Source: JAPXRI01 sp033813635 (GTDB lineage: Bacteria; Bacillota; Clostridia; Oscillospirales; QAMX01). Taken from it: a stretch of DNA of 61,477 nucleotides. Each line of letters begins with the position of its first letter. The first letter of the stretch is position 1. Position numbers and translations under genes: made by a program. The notes under the pieces are model-generated. The model was not told the origin of the DNA. It was given only the letters and a program-made list of their open reading frames with translations, and ran no database searches. The stretch is taken from the NCBI GenBank assembly GCA_033813635.1, contig JAPXRI010000013.1, positions 1-61,477 of the forward strand. Reading direction: 5' to 3'. Below, piece by piece: positions 8,740-17,271 of this stretch.

Positions 8740-8967
8740 TTACACAATCTTTACGCATTCAAAAAAATCATCGGTCGAACAACTCAAAATCTGAGCAAGG
8801 TGTGGCAGAATAATGATATCGGGACAACAAGTATTTTGTTCCCACTTGCATACCGCTTGAGCAGAAACGCCGATCAGCTTGCCGAATTCCTTTAGCGATA
8901 GATTGTTTTCGCTGCGATATGCCTTGATTTTGTCCGCAATCGTTATATGATAAGTATGCATACTCAT
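8740..8967 (-). CDS. Xre-family HTH regulator, small
   Basis: The 75-residue protein is a single Cro/CI-type helix-turn-helix: IADKIKAYRSENNLSLKEFG, then LIGVSAQAVCKWEQN as helices 2 and 3, and PDIIILPHLAQILSCSTDDF to the end. Such stand-alone repressors are common on mobile elements. Its ATG overlaps the stop of an upstream open frame (ATGA), suggesting translational coupling with the small ORF region 8964-9254. No strong Shine-Dalgarno is seen, which fits coupling. Confidence 0.8.
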   Translation of the reverse strand: MSMHTYHITIADKIKAYRSENNLSLKEFGKLIGVSAQAVCKWEQNTCCPDIIILPHLAQILSCSTDDFFECVKIV

Positions 8968-9086
8968 ATCACGCCACCGCCCTTTACCATATTGATCTTT
9001 CGCATACGGTTGACGAGTGCCATCAGTTCCTGCTTGCGAGGCAGATCAAGGAATCTTTCGCAAGTCGTAAAGAAAGATGAATGTAA

Positions 9087-9254
9087 TTATGCTTCAAGTG
9101 CATCAAGCAGGTGGAGTATGAGATTTGAGGTTGCTCTGTTATCGATCCCGCTTGCCTTCTGTTTAAGTCTCTTTGCGTTGAGAGCGTCAATTGCAACTCG
9201 GATTTCAAAGGGGGTGAGTTTAAGTCTGCGAACCGTGGTATATCCGTTTTTCAT
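9087..9254 (-). CDS. Small mobile-element-type ORF, unknown function
   Basis: A 55-codon frame starting MKNGYTTVRRLKLTPFEIR and ending LLDALEA. Small proteins of this look are frequent on clostridial integrative elements; no function is known to me. The ATG has GAGGA seven bases upstream. After its TAA the same frame stays open for another 40 codons (containing FLDLPRKQELMALVNRM) and ends in an ATGA overlap with the Xre gene. So either the TAA is a disabling mutation in a longer 95-residue gene, or there are two adjacent small genes in one frame. Confidence 0.5.
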   Translation of the reverse strand: MKNGYTTVRRLKLTPFEIRVAIDALNAKRLKQKASGIDNRATSNLILHLLDALEA

Positions 9255-9328
9255 CTGTAAATCCTCGCTTTCCTTCTTTCTGTCTATATTATATCAGAAA
9301 AGCGGCTGATCTTCAAATGTGCAAAAAT

Positions 9329-9356
9329 GTCGTGGGTTCAAGTCCCGAAGGCTCGG
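9329..9356 (+). repeat. tRNA 3'-end-like remnant, possible attachment site
   Basis: The sequence GTGGGTTCAAGTCCCGAAG has the T-arm look of a tRNA (GGTTCAAGTCC) but no tRNA body precedes it. Elements that integrate in tRNA genes leave such pieces at one edge. It marks the right edge of the accessory island. I did not find a second copy at the left edge, so the call is tentative. Confidence 0.35.
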
Positions 9357-9404
9357 AAAAAGTTGCAAAAAACAAAAGGTCGAAAATTTTGCCCTAAAAA
9401 ACCG

Positions 9405-9431
9405 AAAAAGCCTTGTAAAACAAGGCTTTTT
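9405..9431. terminator. Terminator after tRNA-Cys, symmetric
   Basis: A perfect 12-base stem (AAAAAGCCTTGT with ACAAGGCTTTTT) and three-base loop. On the minus strand it lies 31 bases after the tRNA-Cys 3' end. Confidence 0.8.
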
Positions 9432-9461
9432 GGCATAGGTTGCATTTTTGACCTATGAGGA

Positions 9462-9535
9462 TGGAGGCACCACCCGGAATCGGACCGGGGATGAAGGTTT
9501 TGCAGACCTCTGCCTTACCGCTTGGCTATGGTGCC
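9462..9535 (-). tRNA. tRNA-Cys (GCA anticodon), CCA encoded
   Basis: A 74-base cloverleaf: acceptor GGCACCA with TGGTGCC, D-arm GCC/GGC, anticodon arm GAGGT-CTGCAAA-ACCTT giving anticodon GCA, T-stem CCCGG/CCGGG, discriminator T and an encoded CCA. One oddity is the T-loop TCCGATT: position 55, nearly always U (later pseudouridine), is C. A strong promoter (9559-9587) and a terminator (9405-9431) suggest it is expressed. Confidence 0.92.
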
Positions 9536-9558
9536 GTGTGACGCTTGAACCATGTGAG

Positions 9559-9587
9559 AGTATATCAGAAAACCGATCGATTGTCAA
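9559..9587 (-). promoter_or_regulatory. Promoter of tRNA-Cys
   Basis: Minus strand: perfect -35 TTGACA (9582-9587), 17-base spacer, -10 TATACT (9559-9564), 23 bases before the tRNA. Confidence 0.85.
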
Positions 9588-9628
9588 GTTGAATTTTGGT
9601 CGAATCAAAGGACGTGGGAAACGCCCAT

Positions 9629-10243
9629 TCAGCCCTTGCAGTGGTGTTCGATTCTCTGCATGATCATGTCCAGCGCAACAACGTTTTGCCCGCCGTCGAG
9701 AACGATGATATCTGCCATCTTTTTGCTCGGCTCCACGAACTGCTCGTGCATGGGTTTTACCGTGGAAAGATATTGCTCTACAACCGACCTGACCGACCTC
9801 TTGCGCTCCTCAACATCCCGCATAATCCTTCTGAGAATACGCACGTCGGCGTCCGTATCGACGAAAATCTTGATGTCCATCAGGTTCCTGAGCTTCTCGT
9901 TCTGCAAGACCAGGATCCCCTCGATGATGATTACCTTCGCCGGTCTGACAAGCTCCGTCCTGCCCGTGCGGTTGTGAACCGTGTAGTCGTAGACCGGGCA
10001 TTGCACGCTTTGGCCTGCTTTAAGCTTCTGTATGTCGGAGATAAAAAGCTCCGTGTCGAAAGCTTCGGGATGGTCGTAGTTAAGCTTCGAGCGCTCTTCC
10101 AGGGACATGTCGTCATGGCATTTGTAGTAATTGTCATGGTACATGATACACACGTTATCCCCGAAACGTTCTTTCAGTCTGTTGGACAGCGTGGTTTTTC
10201 CGCTGCCCGTACCGCCTGCTATGCCGATTACGAGCGTGTTCAT
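9629..10243 (-). CDS. udk: Uridine kinase
   Basis: The 204-residue protein phosphorylates uridine and cytidine to UMP and CMP in pyrimidine salvage. The P-loop GGTGSGKTT sits at residues 10-18, followed by the family's YHDNYYK, NYDHPEAFD and VYDYTVHNRT blocks and the lid segment RRIMRDVEERKRS. Length is normal for Udk. It is the last gene of the minus-strand run, 16 bases after the membrane protein at 10260-10937. Confidence 0.95.
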   Translation of the reverse strand: MNTLVIGIAGGTGSGKTTLSNRLKERFGDNVCIMYHDNYYKCHDDMSLEERSKLNYDHPEAFDTELFISDIQKLKAGQSVQCPVYDYTVHNRTGRTELVRPAKVIIIEGILVLQNEKLRNLMDIKIFVDTDADVRILRRIMRDVEERKRSVRSVVEQYLSTVKPMHEQFVEPSKKMADIIVLDGGQNVVALDMIMQRIEHHCKG

Positions 10244-10259
10244 CGCGTTGAGCCCCGCT

Positions 10260-10937
10260 TTATTTCTTTTTGTTGTCTATTTTCACGCCAAGCTTCGTAA
10301 GCGTCCCGTCCATTCTCGACTTTCTCGCCATCAATAAAATCTGCGCGATGCACGAGGCGATCATAACACAGCCGATCATCGCGAGGGCCACATACAGCGT
10401 CAGAGTGTTCTGCGCCGAAATCAGCTCCGCCCTGTTTTCGCTGAACACAAACCCCACCAGCGTGTAGACGTAGTAGAGCGCCACATAGATGGCCGACGCC
10501 GGCAGCGTGTACTTCAGAGTGTTGAAAAAGTAATACTTTTCGTTTCTTATATTGTATCTCAGATGCCGGTAGGACAGATAAAGCGGGATTCCGACCGCTG
10601 CCACCACCGTGTTGATAAGCGTGAGATAGTCCCTCGCCAGAATGCCTATCTCGTTCAGCGGCCGGATAAAAATCAATACGCTCGCTAAAAACCACAATAC
10701 CGTGTAGATAAACTGGGTGAAAATCACCGGAAAATAGGTCATATAGCCGACGGGCGAGCTGTCTTTCCATATCTTAAGGGTGTTTTTAACAATTCCGCCC
10801 TCGCCGTATTTCTCGGCAATCTCTTTTTTGTCCTCCTCGGTTAAGACTATCGGTTGCTTTTTCTGCTTAAGCTTTTCCTTCTGAAGCTCTTTGTGCTTTA
10901 CTTTACGCTTATATTGAGCCTTGTTCGATTTTGACAT
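10260..10937 (-). CDS. Four-pass membrane protein, unknown
   Basis: The 225-residue protein starts with a very basic, lysine-rich tail (residues 1-35: KRKVKHKELQKEKLKQKK) and then has about four hydrophobic segments near residues 66-92, 108-122, 145-167 and 178-203, ending in another basic tail (KLGVKIDNKKK). This charge pattern puts both ends in the cytoplasm. I do not recognise the family. It sits between the degenerate deacetylase and udk with gaps of 13 and 16 bases, so it is probably co-transcribed with them. Confidence 0.7.
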   Translation of the reverse strand: MSKSNKAQYKRKVKHKELQKEKLKQKKQPIVLTEEDKKEIAEKYGEGGIVKNTLKIWKDSSPVGYMTYFPVIFTQFIYTVLWFLASVLIFIRPLNEIGILARDYLTLINTVVAAVGIPLYLSYRHLRYNIRNEKYYFFNTLKYTLPASAIYVALYYVYTLVGFVFSENRAELISAQNTLTLYVALAMIGCVMIASCIAQILLMARKSRMDGTLTKLGVKIDNKKK

Positions 10938-10950
10938 AATCGTCTCCTTA

Positions 10951-12231
10951 TTATAAGCCGATCAGCTCGCATACCGCGCCGAGAATCTCCCCGCGCTTTA
11001 GCTCGTTTCCGTGCCGCGGCTGCCATGTGACGTTTTTCCCCGCAGCGGCCTTGTCAAGGAATTCGGAAAAGGTCTTTGCCGTCATCGTTTCGAATTTTCC
11101 GGAAAGCGGCCACCCGGCGGTAAACGCGTAGATCATGCCCGCCGAAGCCGCCCTTCCGGGCGTCATTAAAAATTCCTTTTCGCTTCTCCGGTTCAGCTCG
11201 AAGCTCGCGTTTTCCCCGGTCAGCCGCGACACCATATAGTCCTTCATGATCTCCGGGGGGATAAACATCGCGTACATTTCCGAGCGCGTTAACGCCGCCT
11301 CCGGGCGGAGCTTATTGGATTTTGTGCATACGGTATAGCCCCTGGAGACCAGCTCCCGCGCGCACGCAAAGACCTCCGAATCCTCGCCGACGTCGGAAAA
11401 CGGGGAGTCCGCGAGCATGTCCGACACCGTGCACACCCGGTAGCCGTATTCATTCAGCAGCTTTAAAATCCTCGGCAGCGCGGCTGCAGTCGGGCTCCCT
11501 TTAAAGCCGCCCGCGCCTCCGCAGAAACCGATTGTCTTCCCGTTATAAAAATCCGGCGCTTCGCGGAGCCTTAGCGATACCTCCCGCACCAGCCTGTCCG
11601 CCTCCTCCGCCTCGCCGCCGTCTCTGATAAACCCCCGCCCGTAATCGCACGCGCAGCTTAAGTGGTTGCAGAACATCGCGTTGTACACATCGCAAACGCT
11701 CTTATCGTCAGCTGAATTCAGCGCGCCGCACGGCGGGGACATCAGCGGGACGGCCTTACCCGTTAAGCCTTCCAGCAGCTCGGCAAGCTTTTTGTTGTCG
11801 AGATAAAAATCCTTCGCGGTTCTAAACGCCGCCGGACGGGAAAAGAGACTCTTTTTATGGCTTCCGATCGGGATGTTGCTGTATCCGCTTCCCGCGATCT
11901 CAAAGCCGGAGGCGGCGATTTTTCTGATAAGCTCCGGCTGGTTTTCCGCTCCGCCCATTTCTTCGGAGCCCTCCGCCGGCAGAGCCGTCCTTTTTCTCCC
12001 GGAAACCTCTCCGCCGTGCTCCGCGGCAGTAGACCCGTAGGCGATAAACGTGGCTCCTGCGTTGTTTTCTTTTAGAACGCCGATGATGCTTTCCGTGACG
12101 TTACCCAGGGCGCACGGACTTTCGTCAAAGCAAACGGCCGTTACCCGCTCCTTTCCAGGATGCACCTCGCTGATTCTGCGCGAAGGCGAGAGCTTGTTCG
12201 CTCCTTCCATCTCCGAAATAAAGCCGGCCAC
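10951..12231 (-). CDS. Degenerate polysaccharide-deacetylase-like protein with SLH-like tail
   Basis: Residues 29-300 follow the outline of a NodB polysaccharide deacetylase but the metal and catalytic residues are changed: the usual TFDDG is CFDES, the HxxxH block after GxEI reads GYSNIPIGS, and RPPYG reads SPPCG. The enzyme is therefore probably inactive. Residues 300-430 contain two stretches like surface-layer homology domains (ELVSRGYTVCTKSNKLRPEA, then ALTRSEMYAMF), normally used to bind cell-wall polymers. No signal peptide is present, which is odd for such a protein. The GTG start has GGGAGGG seven bases upstream. It follows the clpE-like gene by 35 bases. Confidence 0.6.
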   Translation of the reverse strand: MAGFISEMEGANKLSPSRRISEVHPGKERVTAVCFDESPCALGNVTESIIGVLKENNAGATFIAYGSTAAEHGGEVSGRKRTALPAEGSEEMGGAENQPELIRKIAASGFEIAGSGYSNIPIGSHKKSLFSRPAAFRTAKDFYLDNKKLAELLEGLTGKAVPLMSPPCGALNSADDKSVCDVYNAMFCNHLSCACDYGRGFIRDGGEAEEADRLVREVSLRLREAPDFYNGKTIGFCGGAGGFKGSPTAAALPRILKLLNEYGYRVCTVSDMLADSPFSDVGEDSEVFACARELVSRGYTVCTKSNKLRPEAALTRSEMYAMFIPPEIMKDYMVSRLTGENASFELNRRSEKEFLMTPGRAASAGMIYAFTAGWPLSGKFETMTAKTFSEFLDKAAAGKNVTWQPRHGNELKRGEILGAVCELIGL

Positions 12232-12266
12232 TTATCGTCCCTCCCGGTCCGTATGTTTTCGATAGC

Positions 12267-14573
12267 CTATAGCGCTGTCATATTGATTTTTTCTCCGTCC
12301 GATGTTACCGAAATCGCGGCAACAGGCTGCTCATAGCGGCTGATGATTATCGACGCCGCGGCGTCCTCAATCTCCTTTTGTATTAGCCTGCGCAGATTCC
12401 TTGCGCCGTACTTTACAGAGAAGGATTTCTTCGTGAGGTATTCCACAGCCGCGTCATCGTAGGAGAACGCGATCTGTTTTTCGGCGAGCGAAGCCTTCAG
12501 CTCGTTTAACATCAGCTTCGTAATTTCCTTGAAGTTGTCCTCGCTCAGCGAGTTGAACGTGATAATCTCGTCCACGCGGTTTAAAAACTCGGGACGCATA
12601 ATATCCTCGAGGGCCTTCTTCGTTTTCGCGGCGGACTGGGCGTTGATGCTGCTCCCGAAGCCCGCCGTGCCGCCTCCGAGGTTGCTTCCGGCGTTTGTCG
12701 TCATCACGATGATGGTGTTTTCAAAGCTCACATATTTTCCGTGGGCATCGGTGATATGTCCGTCGTCCAGAATCTGCAGCAGGATATTCAGCACGTCAGG
12801 ATGTGCTTTCTCTATCTCGTCGAACAGGATGACGCTGTAGGGCCTGCGCCTTATTTTCTCGGTAAGCTGCCCCGCCTCGTCGTAGCCGACGTATCCCGGG
12901 GGCGCCCCGACAATCCTGGATACTGAGTGCTTTTCCATGAACTCGGACATGTCAAGCCTTATCAGGGATTCCGGAGAGTTGAACAGGTCGAGGGCAAGAC
13001 GCTTGACAAGCTCGGTCTTTCCCACTCCGGTGGGCCCGGCGAAGATGAACGAGATCGGTTTCTTTTTCGGCGAGATTCCTGCGCGGCCACGCTTTATCGC
13101 GGCGGCCACGGCCGCGATCGCGGCGTCCTGCCCGATCACATGGGTCTTCAGCCGCTCCTCGAGCTCGTCAATCCGCTTGAATTCGGATTCTGTGACCTTG
13201 GAAGCCGGGATCTTCGTCCAAAGCTCTATCACGTGCGCGAGGTCGTCTAAGGTGACGCTCAGGCGCAGATTCGTAATTTTATCAAGCTCGCTCTGGATTG
13301 TCAGCTCCCTTGAGCGCAGGTCGGCGAGCTCTCTGTACAGTTCCTCCGAATTCGCGGCGATTTTCTCGTCGCGCTCCGCCTTTATTTCGTCGAGCTGCTT
13401 TTTCAGCGCGTCCCTTCTGATGATGTTTTTATTGCGGAGATTGACCGCGGAGCTGGCCTCGTCGATCAGGTCGATCGCCTTATCCGGCAGGTATCTGTCG
13501 GTGATGTATCTCTCGGACAGCAGCACCGCCTGTCTCGCGATCTCGTTTGAGATTGTAACCAGGTGATAATCCTCGTAGTAGCTCTTGATGCCGATTATGA
13601 TTTTCACCGTGTCCTCGATCGACGGCTCGTTTACGATGACCGGCTGGAATCTTCTCTCAAGCGCCGCGTCCTTCTCGATATATTTCCTGTACTCGTTGAA
13701 GGTCGTCGCCCCGACAACCTGAACCTCTCCTCTGGACAGCGCGGGCTTCAAAATGTTCGCCGCGTTCATGGAGCCCTCGGCGTCTCCCGCGCCGACGAGG
13801 TTATGGACCTCGTCAATCACGAGGATAATGTTGCCGAGCTTTTTAATTTCGTCTATCAGGCCCTTCATGCGGCTCTCAAACTGCCCGCGGAACTGCGTGC
13901 CCGCGATGCAGGCCGTGAGGTCCAGAAGCCAGACCTCCTTCGAGGCGAGCTTTGAAGGCACCTCTCCCGCGACTATCCGCATCGCGAGGCCTTCCGCGAT
14001 CGCCGTTTTTCCGACGCCCGGTTCGCCGATCAGGCAGGGATTGTTTTTCTGGCGCCGGTTCAGTATCTGAATCACGCGCTCTATTTCCTCGTTCCTGCCG
14101 ATTATCCTGTCAATCTTGTTTGAGCTCGCCTTTTCGTTGAGATTAACGCAGTAGGTATCCAAAAATTTATATTTTCTCTTCTGCTTGTTGGCGTCGCGGA
14201 CATCCTGCCCGGTCTGTCTTCCGCCCTGCATTCCCTGCAGACCGTCGCCGTCCTGCAGGGGTCTGCCCGAGCCGAAAAGCTTGTCGAGGAACGGGAAGGT
14301 CGCCGCGTTCGTCGAGGCGCTGCTGGGCAGATCGCTATCGTCATCCGGCTTATCCGCGGGGTTCAGCACCGTCATCATCTCTTTCGAAATGTTTTCGAGA
14401 TCGTCGTCCGATATTCCCATTTTTTCCATCATGTCGTTAACCGGCTTGATGCCGAGTTCTTTTGCGCATTTCAGGCATATGCCCTCGTTTTTTGTGACAC
14501 TGCCTTCAATTTTTGTGATAAACACGGAGGCAATATTCTTCTTGCATCTCGCGCACAGTATTATCTTATCCAT
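12267..14573 (-). CDS. ClpE-like AAA+ unfoldase with N-terminal zinc finger
   Basis: A Hsp100 ATPase of 768 residues that would unfold proteins for ClpP or for disaggregation. It opens with a four-cysteine zinc finger (CARCKK and CLKCAK, residues 7-35) as in ClpE and McsA, with no ClpA/C type N-domain. The first AAA module has GEPGVGKTA, the second GPTGVGKTE; a short coiled middle domain (about 400-450) separates them; IVGAPPGYVGYDEAGQLTE is the family's second-module block. The frame opens at 14606, but the ATG at 14573 has GAGGG five bases upstream and begins right before the zinc finger. No CtsR or ClpP gene is near. Confidence 0.88.
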   Translation of the reverse strand: MDKIILCARCKKNIASVFITKIEGSVTKNEGICLKCAKELGIKPVNDMMEKMGISDDDLENISKEMMTVLNPADKPDDDSDLPSSASTNAATFPFLDKLFGSGRPLQDGDGLQGMQGGRQTGQDVRDANKQKRKYKFLDTYCVNLNEKASSNKIDRIIGRNEEIERVIQILNRRQKNNPCLIGEPGVGKTAIAEGLAMRIVAGEVPSKLASKEVWLLDLTACIAGTQFRGQFESRMKGLIDEIKKLGNIILVIDEVHNLVGAGDAEGSMNAANILKPALSRGEVQVVGATTFNEYRKYIEKDAALERRFQPVIVNEPSIEDTVKIIIGIKSYYEDYHLVTISNEIARQAVLLSERYITDRYLPDKAIDLIDEASSAVNLRNKNIIRRDALKKQLDEIKAERDEKIAANSEELYRELADLRSRELTIQSELDKITNLRLSVTLDDLAHVIELWTKIPASKVTESEFKRIDELEERLKTHVIGQDAAIAAVAAAIKRGRAGISPKKKPISFIFAGPTGVGKTELVKRLALDLFNSPESLIRLDMSEFMEKHSVSRIVGAPPGYVGYDEAGQLTEKIRRRPYSVILFDEIEKAHPDVLNILLQILDDGHITDAHGKYVSFENTIIVMTTNAGSNLGGGTAGFGSSINAQSAAKTKKALEDIMRPEFLNRVDEIITFNSLSEDNFKEITKLMLNELKASLAEKQIAFSYDDAAVEYLTKKSFSVKYGARNLRRLIQKEIEDAAASIIISRYEQPVAAISVTSDGEKINMTAL

Positions 14574-14688
14574 ATAAACCCTCATTCTGCCGCCGGTAAA
14601 AATCAAAATACAATGCGTTGTCCGAGCGGCAAAAAACGCAGTGTTTATTTATTGTATAGTCTACGGTTCGGATATCACGAAATTCGGT

Positions 14689-15279
14689 TTACTTTTTATC
14701 CGCTTCGTCCTTATTTAGCCCGCTGCCGAGCAAATCCCTCTTATTCGACAAACACAGTATATACTTTACGGCATAGATTATCAATACTGCGATCGCGAGA
14801 ACCGCCAGAATTCCGAACAATATCGGGAACAGATCCGGGTATTTCCTGTCGACAGCTTCTCTGAAAAAAATCGCGGCGGCAATCGACGCCGACATCAGAA
14901 AGGTCAGTATTTTGCCGAAAAGATTGGACGGCATAACGTCGTTGAGCTTATTCACCATGAACATACCGCCGACGATCATCAGAAGCTCTTTTGCGATGAA
15001 AATGTAGCAAAATATCAGCGGGATAACGTCCTTAAGCGAAAGGCACGCCAGCGCGGTAAGCTGCAGAAGCTTGTCGGCCAGCGGGTCGAGGATCCGGCCG
15101 ATTTTGGTTATCTTGTCATACATCCTCGCGATATACCCGTCTATTATATCCGTGAGCGCCGCGATCAAAAAAATCGCACCGGCGTAAACAGACGCATGTC
15201 TGATTGACGACATATAGATTACGGCGAAACACGGGACAAGCACCAGCCTGAACAGCGATAAGAAATTCGGTATATTCAT
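14689..15279 (-). CDS. pgsA: CDP-diacylglycerol--glycerol-3-phosphate phosphatidyltransferase
   Basis: A 196-residue membrane enzyme that makes phosphatidylglycerol phosphate, first step of the anionic phospholipids. The CDP-alcohol phosphotransferase signature DGxxARxxxxxxxxGxxxDxxxD is visible at about residues 48-70 (DGYIARMYDK, then GRILDPLADK). It starts MNIPNFLSLFRL, typical for PgsA, and has several hydrophobic segments. It lies 56 bases after cvpA and 115 before the clpE-like gene. Confidence 0.92.
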   Translation of the reverse strand: MNIPNFLSLFRLVLVPCFAVIYMSSIRHASVYAGAIFLIAALTDIIDGYIARMYDKITKIGRILDPLADKLLQLTALACLSLKDVIPLIFCYIFIAKELLMIVGGMFMVNKLNDVMPSNLFGKILTFLMSASIAAAIFFREAVDRKYPDLFPILFGILAVLAIAVLIIYAVKYILCLSNKRDLLGSGLNKDEADKK

Positions 15280-15335
15280 ATATTAGCCTCCGCCCTTATA
15301 TGTTTCTCTCTCTCTTTTATCCCCAAATACCAAAT

Positions 15336-16016
15336 TTACCCTAAAAGCCCCAGGAACGGGTTACACGTGTTAAAGAACCGTATCAGCAGCGATTTTGACA
15401 CGATTATTCTGGTCAGGTTCATATCGAAGCTCGCGTCCAACAGCGGAAGCCCCCAGGCGGCGATCAGCGTGATGACGAAAACCGTCAAAAGTCCGCACAG
15501 GAGTCCGAAAGCGAGTCCCGATAAACGGTCTACCTGTTTGAGGACGGGCAGATCAAGCGCGTTGTTGATTAGCATCGATAAAAGCATCGCAACGAGCCAG
15601 AAAAGCAGAAACAGGAATACGAAGACTATAAGCTGGGTAAAAAGCCTGTCGACCGCCGGGGACAGCTGTCCGGATATGGATTTGTTAGCCGATTCGGCGC
15701 TTGACTGAAAGAAGTCCTGTATGCTGTTTGCGGCCTTTTCCGGGAAGCCCCACTGGGTAAGCAGATCGGCGAGGGAGATCTCACCGAGCTTTGAAAGGTT
15801 AATATTAAGATATGACGCCAGCTTTGTCCCGATTCCGGGCATCGGCAAAGCTTCGGCCAAAGCCGGCGCGATGATCCCGGTCAGGATTTTCGCGAAAAAG
15901 ACTGCCAGTAAAAGCAGGACAAACTTGATCGCGCTTTTGATGATTCCGCGCTTATACCCCCGCAACGCCGAAAAAACAAGGATCGCAAGGAGCGAAATAT
16001 CAATGATATAAGCCAT
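15336..16016 (-). CDS. CvpA-family membrane protein
   Basis: A 226-residue protein with four hydrophobic segments (about 5-20, 28-47, 118-150, 160-190) and the CvpA outline: short N-terminal helix followed by RGYKRGIIKSAIKFVLLLLA and a C-terminal GLLCGLLTVFVITLI. CvpA homologues are linked to colicin V production and purF control in E. coli; their role in Firmicutes is not settled. Gaps to neighbours are 43 and 56 bases. Confidence 0.8.
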   Translation of the reverse strand: MAYIIDISLLAILVFSALRGYKRGIIKSAIKFVLLLLAVFFAKILTGIIAPALAEALPMPGIGTKLASYLNINLSKLGEISLADLLTQWGFPEKAANSIQDFFQSSAESANKSISGQLSPAVDRLFTQLIVFVFLFLLFWLVAMLLSMLINNALDLPVLKQVDRLSGLAFGLLCGLLTVFVITLIAAWGLPLLDASFDMNLTRIIVSKSLLIRFFNTCNPFLGLLG

Positions 16017-16059
16017 AGTTGACCTGACCTTTCCTTTGCCGTTAGAATACCTTTAAATA

Positions 16060-17271
16060 TTATGCCGTCAGCACTTCGTCCGATGTCACCATAACGACCG
16101 TTCCGTCCGCGATGATGATTATTTTTTTAACTTCCCCGTCCGGCGTAATTAGCCTTTTCAGATTGAAGCCGCTGTCGTAGACGTTGATCCCGCTGCCGGT
16201 CAGCACCGCGAGCAGCCCGTTTGCGGCCGAGATTGAGTCCACATCCGAGTCGAGATACTCGCTGGCCGCAACTCTGGCGGAAGAGTCGATGTGCAAAAGC
16301 TCATAGCGCGCCGTGATGTCCCCTTTATTCAGCACCGCAAAGACTCCGCCGAGCCCGTCCCTCGAATAACCTGACATTTTCGACGCTCCGAAGTCGGTTT
16401 TCTCCGTTATGCTGCCGTCGGAATCCACCGCCGCGGCACAGCCGTCAGCGAGCGCAAGAAAACCAGATTCCGTCTCCCAGATATCCGTCGGAATGACCTC
16501 CCCGAGATCGGCTTCCGCCTTTACGCCCTCTTTTGAGATGTCCAGGATTATTATCTTGCACACCAGCGCGCCGTTTTCGGGCTTAACGACCGCCGCGGCG
16601 CAGGTTTTGCCGTCGTTCGACACCGCCGAGGCGATCCCGTAGTACTCCGTAGTCTTCCACCTGTAGCGCAGATTCAGTCCGTCGTCATAGACTGACAGGG
16701 CGCATTTATACCCCTCCGCCTCCGAAAAAACAGAGATATACCCGTTTTTGTTTATATGCGCGGACAGATTCTCGCCGAATCCGTCTCCGGACGTGTTTTT
16801 CCCGGAGGTATTAGTTACGAACAGTGCCTTGCCGCTTTTATCGTAGGCAAGAAGCCATCCCCCCGCCGCCGAAACCGCCGGCGAGTTGAACTCTGCGTCG
16901 AGGATAAAGCTGTCCTTCCCGCTCATCGTCGCATACCGGACGCTGTTGGTCGTCACAACCGCGATCCCGTCTGCGTAGCTGACATACTCCGCGGTGTTGC
17001 CCGTGATTACGTCGATCGCCCCTCCGATTTTCGCGGTGACTCCCCCTTCGGCGTTGCTGAGCGTGTCCTCGAGGTTCCGCGGGTTAAAAAGATCCCTGTT
17101 TTTATAGATAAGCAGGGTCGAGACAACGAGGATGCAGGCAACGGTGGCGACGGCGATGCTTTTCACCGCGGCGGACTTAATTTTGCTTCTCTTTTTCTTT
17201 CTGCGGATCTGTTTTGATATCTTCCTCGCGACTTCGCTCTGAATTCCGCCGTCGTTTTTTTCTTTACTCAT
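16060..17271 (-). CDS. DUF5711-family membrane-anchored beta-propeller protein
   Basis: The 403-residue protein has a highly basic start (SKQIRRKKKRSKIKS), one membrane helix at about residues 38-58 (IAVATVACILVVSTLLIY) and an outer domain with regular WLLAYD, ISVF and GLLAVL strands spaced like a beta-propeller. This is the layout of the clostridial DUF5711 family, of unknown function. The ATG at 17271 overlaps the end of truA by eight bases; the frame continues upstream to a TTG at 17292 but has no better ribosome site. Confidence 0.7.
   Translation of the reverse strand: MSKEKNDGGIQSEVARKISKQIRRKKKRSKIKSAAVKSIAVATVACILVVSTLLIYKNRDLFNPRNLEDTLSNAEGGVTAKIGGAIDVITGNTAEYVSYADGIAVVTTNSVRYATMSGKDSFILDAEFNSPAVSAAGGWLLAYDKSGKALFVTNTSGKNTSGDGFGENLSAHINKNGYISVFSEAEGYKCALSVYDDGLNLRYRWKTTEYYGIASAVSNDGKTCAAAVVKPENGALVCKIIILDISKEGVKAEADLGEVIPTDIWETESGFLALADGCAAAVDSDGSITEKTDFGASKMSGYSRDGLGGVFAVLNKGDITARYELLHIDSSARVAASEYLDSDVDSISAANGLLAVLTGSGINVYDSGFNLKRLITPDGEVKKIIIIADGTVVMVTSDEVLTA

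Noticed and set aside
9023..9208. 61-codon minus-strand frame in the island
   Set aside because: It overlaps the better small ORF in another frame, with no ribosome site.
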